DNA of 64,000 nt from Nemophila menziesii (taxonomy: Eukaryota; Streptophyta; Magnoliopsida; Boraginales; Hydrophyllaceae), in assembly GCA_029959085.1 (NCBI GenBank), contig JARWIR010000002.1, forward strand, positions 76,784,224 to 76,848,223, in the 5' to 3' direction. The notes below the pieces were generated by a model that was not told where the DNA came from, did not search any database, and was given only the letters and a program-made list of their open reading frames with translations. A program made the position numbers and the translations under genes. This document shows, in pieces, positions 35,832 through 48,144 of this stretch (its first letter is position 1; each line of letters begins with the position of its first letter).

Positions 35832-36425
35832 GGTTATCGGCCTAGTGGGGTAAACTTAAGAGATCATCATTGTAACAAACCTCGATTCAACCCTCCTTAT
35901 AGGGATTCAACTCATGGAAAGAAATACTTGAATTTTTTCCTAGTAGAACCTCGATCCCTCTTGAGAGAAAATTGAGTTTAGGGATAGGCCTAAGAGGCCA
36001 CTGTGGAGGAACCTTGATTGAACCCCAAAGGGGTTATCGAGTGCAAAGTATATACCTAAGGGTCACCCTACAAAAATATCAGCTCAATCTCAATGACCAA
36101 TTGTCAAGCGCGTGGTATAGAACTAAGGGTCACCTTGGGAAAACCTCGATTCAGTCTCTAATTCAGGTTGTCAACTACAAGGTATAGACCTAACGTTCAA
36201 CTTGGAAAAACATTGGATCAATCTCCAAGACAGGTTATCGAGTGCAGGTTATAGTGCTAAGGTCACCCTAGGAAAACATCGGCTTAGTCTCTAAGTCAGG
36301 TTGTTGAGTGCAAGGTGGAGATCTATGGGTCATCTTGGGTAATATCTTGGCTTAATCTCTAGGACAGGTTGTTGAGTGCATGTTGGAAAACTACAGTTTT
36401 GCCTTGGGAAAGCCTAACATTACAA
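35832..36425 (+). repeat. Tandem array with about 67-bp period, about nine copies
   Basis: Clear units start at 36032, 36099, 36166, 36233, 36299 and 36367 (66-68 bp). Each runs GGTTATCGAGTGCAAGG-TATAG..CTAAGGGTCACC..GGAAAACCTCG-TTCAATCTC with substitutions. Three older, more decayed units start near 35832, 35902 and 35968. The array lies just before the polypurine-like tract and LTR at 36.8 kb, in the 3' internal part of a gypsy element. Confidence 0.82.
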
Positions 36426-36809
36426 CATTAAAGACCTTATGATTTTTAACTATGAGATCTAGGAGCGATTGAACCAATATAGAGTAGTTAGATGGATCAA
36501 TGGAGACTTTTTAGGATCGATGAACACTCTATAGCCTTCACATCAAACTAAGAGAAAGACATGTCCTTCTTGCATTGCAAAGCTAATCTATTCTTGAAAT
36601 TGAGCCGTGTTGATTGTTTATATGATAAGTGTATATATATTATTTAGTTTGTAAAGATTATTACTTGAAACTTTCTAAGTAGTTGCTTCAGGACTATTCT
36701 TTACATTCTTCCTCTCCAGATGCTTAATTGACTTAGCTAGTATACAGAGACATCCCTATGTTCTTATTTCTTATTGTGTCCGTACAACACAACTTTAAGT
36801 TGGGGGTCT
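36426..36809 (+). other. Gypsy 3' internal end with polypurine-like tract
   Basis: The stretch ends AAGTTGGGGGTCT directly before the LTR start at 36810, as a polypurine tract should. No coding sequence in the rest. Confidence 0.55.
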
Positions 36810-37224
36810 TGATGTCTCTATATTTGTGATATAATAATCTTTGCACGAGACATTGGTGTATTATGTGCTTAGTTGAGGGGGTTTTTCCTATTAATTGTAA
36901 TTTTCCAATTATTTCCTTGTTTTGGAGGTTTGTACTTTTAGAGCATTTTTTGTGTACTTTGTGTGTTAAATATGAAGCTCAGATACAATTATTATATTAG
37001 ATGCCAAAAGAATGTTAGGGATTTAAGGAAAGAAGATCCAAAAATGGAATCAAGAGTTAAAAGGAAGGAAAGCTGGTTTTAGATAGTGCAAAAGATGCCA
37101 AAAGTTGTTGTCCAGATTTGGAGACGTGTAGTATTTTCAATGTTGCATAAAATCTATAGAGAATTTGAAGAAACCTTTTATATCGAAAAATGTCTTTGAA
37201 TTGCGGTTATGTGGCCACTAGAAT
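36810..37224 (+). mobile_element. Truncated LTR, same family, copy D
   Basis: TGATGTCTCT start with the family's conserved ATTTGTGATATAATAATCT block and second hairpin arm (GAGACATTG). About 415 bp remain. It is cut at 37225 by the copia LTR, and I do not find its other half beyond the copia element. Confidence 0.8.
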
Positions 37225-37958
37225 TGTTGGGAAAGTTCACTAGTAAAAGTAGCAGAAATAGATTGGATCTCGTTTTCCCTCACTTGTGTGTTATGAATAG
37301 GTAAAGAAAGTAATGGCACAACAATTTACGTGGAAAGCCCTCCAAGGAGAAGGTAAAAGCAAGGGGGCCAAGGGTCCAAACTACTCCACTATAACAATAT
37401 AATAATGAGATTACAATAGGTTCTCTTTAGACAACACTAGAGGATTACCGAATACATCAACTAATGGAGTGCACAAAACTGGTTAGAACTCTCCTAGCCT
37501 GAAATGAGGTAATAACTTAGATTCCAGCTGTTAGAATGACAATCCTACTATTGGATCTAAACTTTGTTGTGTTAGGAACTCTGTGTAAAAACTTTGTCTT
37601 GACCGGGTTTAATTTTACCATTCAACCAAGGCTCTCAATATTCTATTGTAGAGGGATTTATCGGATTCCCACATTTGACTCCTTTACGGATTTACTATTT
37701 TGTGCTCTCTTAATTCACTCTCTAAGTGTTTCTCTCTTAATCTTGCTTGCTGAAAATTATAGCTAATATTCCTCTTTATATAGGACTCAAGAATGAAAAA
37801 AGAGAAAGCATTCAACACTTGGATTAATAGAGTGAGGATATCAAAGCACCATGTGTATTCCCAATTTACATAATTCCAAGGTTTGACTTCATTGTTTCCA
37901 ATGATTTTTCCAAATACCAATGGTGTGAGTTGTCCTCCAATGAAGAGGAAACAACCCA
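37225..37958 (-). mobile_element. Copia 3' LTR
   Basis: A 734-bp unit reads TGGGTTGTTTCC...TTCCCAACA on the minus strand. It is preceded there by the polypurine tract GGAAGGGGTAGATTTAT (about 37959-37975), immediately after the end of the copia pol. The matching 5' LTR is not in the window beyond 41.2 kb, so the element is truncated. Confidence 0.75.
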
Positions 37959-38851
37959 ATAAATCTACCCCTTCCGAATCAATTGGGAGGAACGACTAAC
38001 CCGGATTTCAAACAATACATCTCAAACTTCTTCAATGGAAGGTTCTTTGTCATCATATTTGATCCATTATCATCGATACGGATCTTCTCGAGTTGAAAAA
38101 ACTTTGACTCTTGCTAGTCTCGTATCCAATATTACCTTACATCGATGTGCTTGGTCTGAGAATAATAAGCTGGATTCTTGGCCAAGTGAATTGCACTATG
38201 ATTGTCACAGTAAAGGATGAGGACTTATTATGTAGAACCCAGTTCTTTTAAGATTTTTTTCATCCATAGTAACTCTTTACAAGCTTCGATTGCAACGATG
38301 TACTCAAACTCGGTAGTTGATAAAGAGATACACTTCTGTAGTTTCGATTGCCACGATACGGCTTCCCCTGCAAAAGTCATCATGTACCCCGATGTGGGTT
38401 TGCGAGAATCCTCGTCACAAGCGATATCATCATCGGTGTACCAATCTAACATGGGTTCCCCGGAGTCAAAACACGAAAACATCTTTGAAGTTCCTCGAAG
38501 ATACCTGAGAATCCATTTAACAGCAACCCAATGTGCCTTGCCTGGATTTGATAGACAATGACTTACAACTCCAACGACATATGCTAAATTGGGTCACGTA
38601 CATACCATCACATACATCAAGATACCGACAACTGATGCATATGGAACATTACCCATCTCTACTTGATCTTCTTTGCTCGTAGAACATTGCTTCGAGCTTA
38701 ATTTGAAGTGTCCAGTAGGTGGAGAACTAACTGGTTTTTGCCTTGTCCATGTTGAACAGTTGCAACACTCTCTCGATGTACCTCTCTTATGATAACAACA
38801 ACTTCTTATTAGTACGGTCTCAAGAAATTCTCTACCCAACATCTGTGTATC

Positions 38852-40180
38852 TGTTGGCATATTGCCCCCATCAATTAGGTGTTTTAATGTGACAAATCCT
38901 CTATTGTTTAGTGTGCTAATTTTACTTTATTATCTTGCACTCTAATTCATCAAAAAGCACAATTGACATCATTTAGATCAAAGCTTTATTATCATATCCT
39001 TAGTAGCTAATTTTCATACCATTACTTTTAACCTTATCTTATGTGTACATTGAGAATTAGCTTTCATGATCAACAACAAAGTTTCTTAAAAGGATGTTTA
39101 CTACAACTCTCGTGAAGATAACTTTTCCATCCGAGCAACGAATCAAAATATCAAATATTCCAAGTCAGTAAGAACCGGGTACCCGCATTTGGTAAAACCG
39201 GGAACCCGGTTTGGTGAAGCTCAAGTCAACATCAAGTCTTTATAGCCGTTATGTAGCCGTTGCAATTGAAACCGGGTACCCGCATTCGGGAAACCGGGAA
39301 CCCGGTTTGGAACAAAGTATCCCACCAACTTTATATCCGTTGGGGACTTTCTTGTGCTATAAATATGGCCTCTTTGAAGGAGAAACTTACCTCTCACACT
39401 TCAACTATTATACATATCATTCTCCTACAAAATTAGAGGTCTCAAGCTATCAAAGTTAATCATCCAAGCTTGATCAAGAGCTTAAACCAATAAGCTTCAA
39501 AGTTATTATCTACTCAAGAGGAGTTTACATGCTTATAGTTATATCTACTCTTTAGGAGATTATCTAGCAAAGTAGTTTCACCCCTTTAAACACTTTGTAT
39601 CTATCCTCTTAAGTCTAGGTCTTGTAATAGATAGATTAAGAGAGAATTCAAGTATAGGGAGTATACTTGGTGTCCTTGTGTTGTGATTACACAAGAGTTT
39701 TCTTCGTGGTTTCGAAGAGTTTGTCCTTCGTGTTATCGAAGAGGTTGTAAGGGTTATTGTGTTCTCGACCCGGTTAAGAGAGACACGGGAGCTTAGTGAA
39801 AAGCTTGAAATCCTAAGGAGGCTTCCTTAGGTAGTGGATGTAGGGAAACCGAACCACTATACATCGTTGTGTACTTTCTATCCCTACTCTATTTACTTTC
39901 CGCACTTTATATATGTTTGATTACATGCTAGTATAAATATCGTAATAATGTTTACCTAGCTAATCAACCTTTTGCCATCTAGAGTAGTAAGAGAATAGAA
40001 ACTCGTTTTACTTGTTAAACTTATATATCAAGCCTTTAACTTATCCTTTGCATGATCCCATAAGTGTTTGATATATTAGTTGACTTAGAAGTTTTCTCTT
40101 AAACTTATAATTGTCCAAAAGATTTTTAATTAGGCATTAATCTTATTAGTAATCCTATTCACCCCCCTCTAGGACTATCA
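38852..40180 (+). mobile_element. Copia (Sirevirus-like) solo LTR inside the copia RT
   Basis: A 1,329-bp LTR begins TGTTGGCATATTGCCCCC and ends CCCCCCTCTAGGACTATCA, ends seen in Sirevirus-type copia LTRs. A perfect 5-bp duplication GTATC (38847-38851, 40181-40185) flanks it, and excision rejoins the RT reading frame of the host copia. A TATA box (TATAAATA) lies at 39358-39365. Two copies of a palindromic block lie 50-190 bp upstream of it. Confidence 0.9.
39173..39310 (+). promoter_or_regulatory. Duplicated CGGGTACCCG and AACCGGGAACCCGGTT palindromes upstream of the LTR TATA
   Basis: A block of about 42 bp occurs twice (39173-39214 and 39269-39310, 96 bp apart). Each copy has the perfect CGGGTACCCG palindrome and, beside it, 8-bp arms AAACCGGG/CCCGGTTT around AA. 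Their position in the U3 part just upstream of TATAAATA suggests protein-binding sites; this is inference. Confidence 0.6.
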
Positions 40181-41104
40181 GTATCTGGTCCTAAATCTTT
40201 CATAGAAATATATTTGTTCAAGGCATTCTTCAAAGCAGTTATCTTTGTTGTGTTCCGACCTACGAACAACATATCATCGACATAAAGGAGAATAATAACA
40301 AAATCAGCATTGTCATACCTCTTCACGAATACGCAGTGGTCGGTCAAAGTCTTGTTGAACCCATGGTCTATCATGAAAGACTCGAACTTCTTGTACCATT
40401 GTTAAGGTTCTTGTTTCAAGCCATATAGACTCTTCTTTAGTCAGCATACCAAGTCCCCTTTATCATTAACCTGAAATCCCTCGGCTTGATCATGTAAATT
40501 TCCTCCTCGAGGTCACCATGTAGGAAAGCGGTCTTAATATTGAGTTGTTCAATCTCCAAATCTATGCTAGCATCGTAAGCAAAGATGACTTGGATAGAAG
40601 ACATTTCTACCACTTGATAAAAAATCTCATCAAAATCTATTCCGTTTTTCTGACTAAAACCCTTCACAACTACTACACCTTGTACCTCGGTAGTGGATTA
40701 CCCTCTTCAGTCTTTAAACTGTAAAGCCATTTGTTCTTCAACGAATGTTTCATTTCTGGCAAAGGGACTAAATCGAATGTATGGTTCTCGTGCAAGGAAC
40801 TGATCTTTTCTTGAATGTATATTACTTACTCTTGACATTGTGGATTTGACATAACTTCATCAAAGCTCTGGGGCTCCCCCGGATTTGTCAACTTCACATA
40901 CTTGTTTTTTGGATACATCGTATTTTGTCTTCAGATTTTAGTACCATGCTCAGTCGTTGTTGTACAGGTTGATTTGGTTTGCCTTCTTGTTCATGATGAA
41001 CATTGTCATATTCTCTTAGTCCTCCCCAAATTCTTCGTCTATCACTGTAGGTTAAAAGTGTGTCTGTATAGAAGAATCTAGACTCTAGAAAATAAGGGAA
41101 TTTA

Positions 41105-41154
41105 TCCATAAAAATACAAGTTTTATCAAAAAAAAAAATCCATAAAAACACAAG
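41105..41154 (+). repeat. Poly(A) micro-insertion with 16-bp duplication
   Basis: TCCATAAAAATACAAG (41105-41120) and TCCATAAAAACACAAG (41139-41154) flank TTTTATC-poly(A), 18 bp. The TATC-poly(A) end recalls Au-type SINE ends. Confidence 0.55.
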
Positions 41155-42234
41155 CAGAAGAGAAAGATTGGACATCATTCTTGATAACTTGATAGGATTT
41201 ATTTTTAGAAAGATAGAAAAGTATATCTAGACAATGAAAAGGGGAAGGCAATATTAATTATGAATATATTTACTTAGATTAATCATAAAATTAAAGAGTC
41301 AATTTCATTTAGGCTCTATTTAAGATTCCTGATCATAAAAGCATAATCACGGCTAAGATTAGACCCAAAAAAGATCACTACTAAGATTATCAATTTATAA
41401 ATCTTTTATTTCCTCTTTATTAAGTGAGTTAAATTATCCTCAATCTACTAGTATTCTACACGTTCTAAGTTAGTAGTAGTGCAAGAATAGCATGGGGTAC
41501 CTTTATGACTTTTAATTTGTTGTGAAGTCAAACATTATAGTGCAATTAGAATAATAAGAATAATGTTCCATTTAATACAATGTATCATCATGATAAGATT
41601 GACTTTTATTTCTTTATCGTGTTGTTATCATACTAAAAAAGAAAAAGAATCATTTTGTTAATGTTAATTATTGCAAAAGTTTACTTTTTCTATTCTCGTT
41701 TCCTCAATAATTTTTTGGACGCATAGTTGGCTGCTGCCGACTATAAGCAAACGGCTTTATTTCCTTTTTTCATATATATATATTCATATTAGACACAATA
41801 TATCAAGATAATCAGGTGGCTCCTAAAAACATAAAAAACAGCAGGACGGAAACTACTGCTTCTCTGGCTTATCTTTAGGGCCGGTTATGGCCCTAAAACG
41901 TAGTTAACTTGGAAAATAAAAATATAGTTATTGTGTTTTCCATACTAATAGGAGAGGTTCAAATCTCACGGGAAACATATCCCTCGAGTGCAGTGGTGAC
42001 AGCTATTGGAACCTTGCTTATTAAGAAACATCCTGATTTATATCTTTTGCATTCTCAAGAGAAATGAGTGTACGGGACCTTCAAGGCGAGAGTTCCACCT
42101 TTACAAGATTGTCATTATTTTAAAAATAATTATCCATATATACCACTTCTATCTTTATTTAAGTATTATTGGGTGGAGCAAACTAAATCAATGAGTGAAG
42201 CTAAACAAAGATTGGAGCTACAATAAGTGGTGAC
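41155..42234. other. AT-rich spacer, no gene seen
   Basis: No coding similarity. A B-box-like GGTTCAAATCTC near 41956 hints at a SINE remnant, but I see no A box, poly(A) or duplication to support it. Confidence 0.45.
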
Positions 42235-42660
42235 ATGTAGAAGGGGAAGGTGGTGTTTTAATAGATGGGAATGGCGATTGGGTACGAGGGTTTACAATAT
42301 AAATCAACCATGACTTGCGTGTAGTAATCGAGCTTCTAGCATTGTCTAAAGGTTTAAAGATGGTGGAAGGACTTGGAATGAGAGACGTGGAAGTGGAAGT
42401 GGATTCTTGGGAAGCAGTTGATGTACTCCATAGAGTGGAAAGGGTAGAGGACCGTCGACGATGTGGAATCAGTAGATCCGGGTAAATTTTGCAAAAAATA
42501 GTGGATTCACATTAAAGGGCATCTATAGAGAAGCGAATTCGTGTGCAAAATGGTTGGCTCACGCTGGATTGACACAAGTAGAAACCCTTTATTCTCATAT
42601 CGACCCTCCAGAATTTGGAGTATACTCACCTGTGATAGGATGGGATGGAAAACACCGAGG
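42235..42660 (+). pseudogene. RNase H (RVT_3-like) fragment of a LINE
   Basis: A plus-strand reading spread over frames gives GGGVLIDGNGDWVRGF, an internal E-A-type block (LRVVIELLALSKGLKM), EVEVDSWEAVDVLH and the terminal GIYREANSCAKWLAHAG block. This is the order of the plant LINE-type RNase H domain. No RT is attached. Several frameshifts. Confidence 0.65.
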
Positions 42661-44432
42661 GTCCTTTATAGCCGGACTTGTTTATTGATGTTCTAGCTTA
42701 GTATTCTCACGATCCACTGGATCTCCATTGTAATAAAAAGAGTTATAAACTTCGTATTTCTAATAAAAACTTAAAATATTAAGACAATTTATGAAAGACA
42801 TTTTAGTATTCACATAGTTAATAAATGATATTTTTTAGTCTGTGTAAAAAAATTGATTTGATAGCCTTTTATGGTCGGAGGTAGTAATATATTATAAAAT
42901 TCATTAACTCTTACTAAAGAACCGATATTATATAACATATTATAGAATTAAAGCGAGGGATATTGACCAAATGGTCGATGCATTATAATATTTTCTCATG
43001 GATCCATAACATGTCAACAATAATAAAGGAAACTCTAGATGGATTTACCCATGAACCGCATCCCTGCGCACAACCAAATTGTTCTATAGACAACCCCTTC
43101 AAAAACCTATGAAAACCTTAACCAATTCATGAAGAGAAAAGTTTTAACTGACTCAGGTTTTTGGACTCTACAACAAGTGAAGCAATAAGACAACTGAAGA
43201 GACTCAACCAAAAGATATTGAATGAAATGAGACTTAGAGCTACTATAAATACTAATACAATCATGTGTCTAATGATGAGTGTGCTAAGTAGAGAAGAGTG
43301 AGCCTCCCCATGCTTCTTTCAAAAATAAACTATACGTTACCTTACCTAATCTCCTGCAACTGAGGCTAACGAGGTACTTAATTATGATAAGTTTAAATTG
43401 AAAAATCTTTTTTCTCTGATCCTTAATGATTCCACTGTTGTTCCAATGAATGATCAATCTTTGCTGCTTACGAGGTGAGTTTGGCCAATGCTGTCTCTTA
43501 GCGCCCTGCAAGCAAATGGAAGGACTCCAGGATAGTGTCTCTTAAAACTCATCTGCCATAATTTTTACTAGAAACATGTGAAACAAATCATAAATAAAGT
43601 GAAGGAAATAGAAAACTCCAAAATCACAATAAGCAAATAAAAAACTAAAGCATTTATCATTATTTTTCCAGTCTATGAATGAGCTCCAAGAAGCTTTCTC
43701 ACAACGGGCCTTCATCATCTCTTACGCCTCATAAACTTCCCCAAAATTCTGGCAGGCCTTCCAAACCCCTAAGAGACCTCCGAAACTAGACACATAGCAC
43801 CTTCTCTGTAACCTACTAGAGTCGTAGACCTTTCCAATACCATCCCTTTTCTCCTTAAGCTCCCCATCCGATTCCTCCTCCATAGACAAAAGAGAGGATA
43901 AGTGATTAAAGTGGAGTATTAATTTAACAAGTTTAATTGAAAATTTAAGGAGCAAATTCAAATGTGGGACTAGGGTTTTGACAAAAGAGAAAAACAATCT
44001 CCTTAGAGAGAGTTTTTGTGAACGGTAACCTCTTTTTAGGTATTGTTTCCAAGAAAGGATTATGTCTAATATTCTCTATATTTTTTTATTTATATCTTGA
44101 TTTCTTTTTTGTTATCTTGAAACTGCATTTTTTATAAAGGACAACAACACACTCCCATCCACTAACTATGGTTACACCAACTCTCTCTCTCTTCAAACTT
44201 AGTCGTAATTTAAAATTTGGTGCATGTTTTTTGATGTTTCAAATAGAAAATCCTCAAGTATAGAATTCCAAACTTGAAATTGTTCAAATTTATTCTATGA
44301 AACTCGAATTTAGTCTTTGAATTCTTGCAGATTTGTTGAAAGCTAATAACTTTTTATCCACTGGCATTCAGTTTTTTTTTTTTTTTTTGATTTTTTTCAA
44401 TTATTATTGTGTATTGTTCTCTCTTTATTTTT
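42661..44432. other. Spacer, no supported gene
   Basis: A 91-codon minus-strand frame at 43722-43997 contains MEEESDGELKEKRDGIG, which is not low-complexity, but I recognise no family and see no exon partners. The rest shows nothing. Confidence 0.4.
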
Positions 44433-44790
44433 ATATATTGTATTTTTTTTCATATATCTTCACAATAATATGATAATTATAGGTTGTGTAGTAAAAAACC
44501 TTTGCATTTTTTTACTGAAAGCTGGTTGTTATATATTGTATTTTGTTCATATATCTGCACAATAATACGATAATTATAGGTCGCGTAGTAAAAAACATTT
44601 GCAGATTTTTTACTGAAAGCCGGTTGTTTTTTCACTCATTCGCATTCAAACTTTTTTTTACCAATTGGCATTCATGGTCTGTGTGCTATTTTGTAATGTT
44701 TTTGTTCAATTTTTGTTGTATAATTTTATTTATTTACTCCTATATATGTGTTTTATTTATATATATTCACAATAACATGATGATTATAGG
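44433..44790 (+). repeat. 98-bp tandem duplication plus a partial third copy
   Basis: Units at 44433-44530 and 44531-44628 share ATATATTGTATTTT, CACAATAATA-GATAATTATAGG and GTAGTAAAAAAC words with about ten differences. A third partial copy occurs at about 44735-44790. No coding sense. Confidence 0.7.
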
Positions 44791-44799
44791 TTTTTTGTC

Positions 44800-45645
44800 G
44801 AAATAATGATTTTATTCATAACATCAAGTATTAGACGAAAGAATAAATAACAGACTTTACAAAAAACAGATAGAGATACAGATTGTTAACAACAAGATTA
44901 CATACAAACCAACAAAAAATAGAGGATTAATCTCTTGCTACTAGTAAGTATCCAAGTAATAAAACCATGCATTCGAGTCCTCCATTGTTGGAAAGCCAAC
45001 AGAGATAAAAAAATCTCAGAACCAAGCGAAGGATTCTAATCATGATTAACAACCAACAACCATGACCTGTAGCAATGAAAAAACAACAATTCCTCCAAGA
45101 AACCCATCAACCAAGTGAGTTGTGGCCATGGAGAAATCAAGGAGTTGGAATATACCCAAAATTACACCAACTTTTAGAGAAAGTACCTCAAAAACTTTCC
45201 GACTACCTAAACACAACATAATATAATAAAAGGGATCGCAAATCTGAGTCCATGCCAAAACCAAGCCAGACAAAAGTCAAGACTAGAGTTTTATATGGAT
45301 CGATCTACGACCCACAACTCTGATATTGAAACTAAAGAAAGAGATTTTGACTAGCACAATGTTTTTAGTAATGGAGGTTTTGAGGTAAGAAGCTTTGCAA
45401 AATAGGTTTTGGGCAAGAAGGGGTTTTGGAGAAAAGGTGTATCAAAGAAGTTTTCTTTTCTTCCTATTTTTTCGTTGATTATAGTTTGTACATTAAAAAT
45501 TTTGTGTTGTTCTTTTATAGGTTGATGGGTTTTTACCCATTAACATTCAAACTATTTTTCTGCAAGCTGATGGGTTTCTACTCGTTAGTGTCATCTCCCA
45601 AGGTGTCATAAAAATAAGCTAACAAACCAGCACCTCGAGAGATCA
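44800..45645. other. Spacer, no gene seen
   Basis: Short frames on both strands, none with recognisable motifs. Confidence 0.45.
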
Positions 45646-45649
45646 CTCC

Positions 45650-46310
45650 CACAATTGTATATGTCATTTGCAAGTAATAAGTAAGTAATAATATATTCTA
45701 CACATGGACTAAGTTCGTTAATGTAAGCTCATGTCCTTGAAGAGTGTAGATGACATAACTTTGTTAGTCGGGATTTTAAATCCCTCCAAGGTATCTTAGA
45801 AGGCTTCCTAACTATTACTAGATTCCTTGGGTGAGATTATTCTATGCAAAATCTCGACGCTCCAGAGTAATTAACTTATGTGATTATCCGGCTAAGCAGG
45901 TCCGTCATGATCACTATGCACAACGTACGAATATGAATTAATTTTGTCCCTACCCCCCGCTAGGGTGACAATTTAAGATACTAGGTTCAATCCATATTTG
46001 ACTAGGATATAAAAAGCATAAAATAATTCAATTCAATGCAAAAAAATAGTAAATCCAATTAATTAAATTAAAATATCCCAAATAGCATTAAAAAAAATCA
46101 ATAATCATTCAAGGTTCATAAAATAATGAAACTCAAGTTATAAGGAATTTTGTTCATAATTAAATCAATAAAACTTACTAGTAAAAATATTACAATCATG
46201 TTTAAGACAAGAAATTAATACTAATTATTCTAATATTGAAAATGGAATGGTGTAGAAGTGGTGCAGTAGGGCTCCATCTACTATTCTCTTCTCCTCCAGG
46301 CGTGTGACTT
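45650..46310 (-). mobile_element. Decayed gypsy LTR remnant
   Basis: The minus-strand reading contains GTGATCATGACGGACCTG-CTTAGCCGGAT (about 45895-45925) and other words that match the GTGATCCTGACGGGCTTGCCTAACTAGATAGCC block of the LTRs at 11.9, 28.1, 30.3 and 56.8 kb. The ends are not recognisable. Confidence 0.5.
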
Positions 46311-46356
46311 GATGAATAATGATTGGTAACCCTTTTTTAAGCTTAGTTTTTGTATA

Positions 46357-46361
<5 letters not shown>

Positions 46362-46428
<67 letters not shown>

Positions 46429-46450
46429 GGGGGGGTGGGGGGGGGGGGGT
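46362..46450. repeat. (TA)n, (TG)n and G-run microsatellite
   Basis: About 55 bp of TA repeat runs into TG repeats and two G runs, of seven and eleven bases. The Tyr/Ile open frames over it are artefacts. Confidence 0.85.
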
Positions 46451-48144
46451 AAAAACGTTTTATGGTTTGTGGGCCCCTTTAAGGGACCAAATCCAACCCA
46501 AAAACATTTTCAAGGAAGAGTGGTCTGGTTCGAGTCACGACAAATGCAAGTTTAATAACTTTTTCAATTCAGTTTCAAGTAGCTACCAATTGTTATGTGG
46601 GGATCATCATAAAAACCTTTTACAAACCATACTTTAGCGACCCTAATCAGTTGCTATGGATCAAATACTGCTAGAGTGAAGGAAGAAGCCTTCAATATAA
46701 CTATATCAATGGTCACTAAAAAGATAATTGTAGTAGTATTTGGATTTGTCATTGACAAATATGCGATTTATGTGAAACTGTTTTTTAGAACTGAAAACGT
46801 TAAAAAATTATTCAGATATCAGTCACTTTTCTATAAAAAAAAAACATTTTTTTAATCTAGCAAATAAACTAGAATGGGTCCACATTTTTATCTAATCTAG
46901 GATTGTAAACCGTTTAACGGAACATTTTAGGCCTTAAAAGACGGTTAGCGTAGAAAGTCCGATTACGATAGGTACAAAGAGATACTTCAAATTCAACTGA
47001 AAACATAATAGTTGATTAGATTTTTAGACACTATGTAGAAATTCATCCAAAAATATTGTCTATCTTTTCAAGGCTACAAAAGATTCTTCTCTCCCAACCC
47101 AACAAAATTTATGTACCTAACCCAAAAAAAGATTCTTCTTCTCTTTGTACAAGCCCTCACAAACACAATGAACTAACTCATGTTGTAATTCTATATATCC
47201 ACCATCTTTTTGCAAAGTCAAGTCTATTAATAAAAAAGAACATAGGTTGATGTGGTACTTAAACTTTCTACTTCTTTTAGCCAAATACAAGCCTTTTTAA
47301 ATGAATAACATGGGAAAGCATTTCAACAAAAAGAAGGGAAAAGGTGAAATGGTAATATATACAGTTGTGCTAGCTATTCAAACAAGACCTTTCATCCTGA
47401 TAGATTCGATTTGCAGATCACTAAGAAAGGAACTGAAAAAGAAAAGGTGCTGTAGTGCATAAAACGTGTACTCATTTGGATCACCCAAACTGTAAAAATT
47501 TAGTTTTGAAGGATCTCTAATTTACATATGGATTTTGATACTTTTTTTTTGGTCAAACATATGTTTTCTGTTACCAGCATAAGCTTTAAGTCAAGGTAAA
47601 ACTAAAAGAAAAGAAAAAAAGTAGGGTAAGAGTAAAGGACCACAGTTGAAATTATTAAAATAAGTTTATAGGGAGATGAGAGAATAAAAGTAGGTTCGGT
47701 TTCTTCTATTTGCATGGCAGAAAGGAATCTAGGCAGAAGCAGAAAGGGCCTAAGAGTACTGCACACCACCGTAGAAAAGGATGGATGGTAAGAGATGTTT
47801 ATAGAGTGAGACAACATGTACCAATAGAAGATAGGGAAAGGTCCATCTATAACCATGTCACCTTCTCTCATCTATCTCTCTCAATTCTTAACAATTAGTT
47901 CATCAAAGACAAACCCTTTGATACTGTGAGGAAAGGATATGAGGACCCGGCCAGTATCAATCACCTCTTCCATCGATCCTTTAGCCTTTTCACCATACCA
48001 ATACAGAATCTCTCTTTGTCGTGGTTTTCGAAGCGGGTAATTGAGGTTGAGGAGACTTGGACATATATAAGTTACACAATTGAAATTCAGTTATCAAATA
48101 TACTACCCTAGATCTTTACTTATTGTTTGTTTCCGGCATCTTTT
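46451..48144. other. Spacer, no supported gene
   Basis: The frame at 47710-47898 (MHGRKESRQKQKGPK start) and its opposite-strand partner have no recognised domain. Nothing else stands out. Confidence 0.4.

Larger units (their letters stand above)
37959..41180 (-). pseudogene. Ty1-copia pol: RT and RNase H, interrupted by a solo LTR
   Basis: Minus-strand RT begins near 41180 with the leader and continues through MKGFSQKNGIDFDEIF and the TAFLHGDLEEEIYM block (40667-40437). It reaches YVDDMLF with the catalytic Asp pair and MKDLGP (40374-40186). After the 1.3-kb insertion at 38852-40180 it resumes with the HFKLSSKQCSTS and PYASVVGILMYVMVCT blocks (38850-38594). RNase H then follows with RKPTSGYMMTFAGEAVSWQSKLQKCISLSTTE (38482-38228) and the DNHSAIHLAKNP end. 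Frameshifts and a stop-broken region make it non-functional; gag and integrase are absent. Confidence 0.85.

Noticed and set aside
35346..36187. Three consecutive plus-strand open frames as one gene
   Set aside because: Two of them lie in the 67-bp tandem array, where frames arise by repetition; the first has no recognisable domain.
36595..36620. TTGAGCCGTG resembling a miR171 core
   Set aside because: Only ten bases match, no hairpin partner is visible, and the site lies in the internal region of a retroelement.
41880..42010. SINE suggested by a B-box-like GGTTCAAATCTC
   Set aside because: No A box, poly(A) tail or target duplication could be found.
46319..46637. Tyr/Ile-rich open frames
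   Set aside because: They are translations of a TA/TG microsatellite and G runs.
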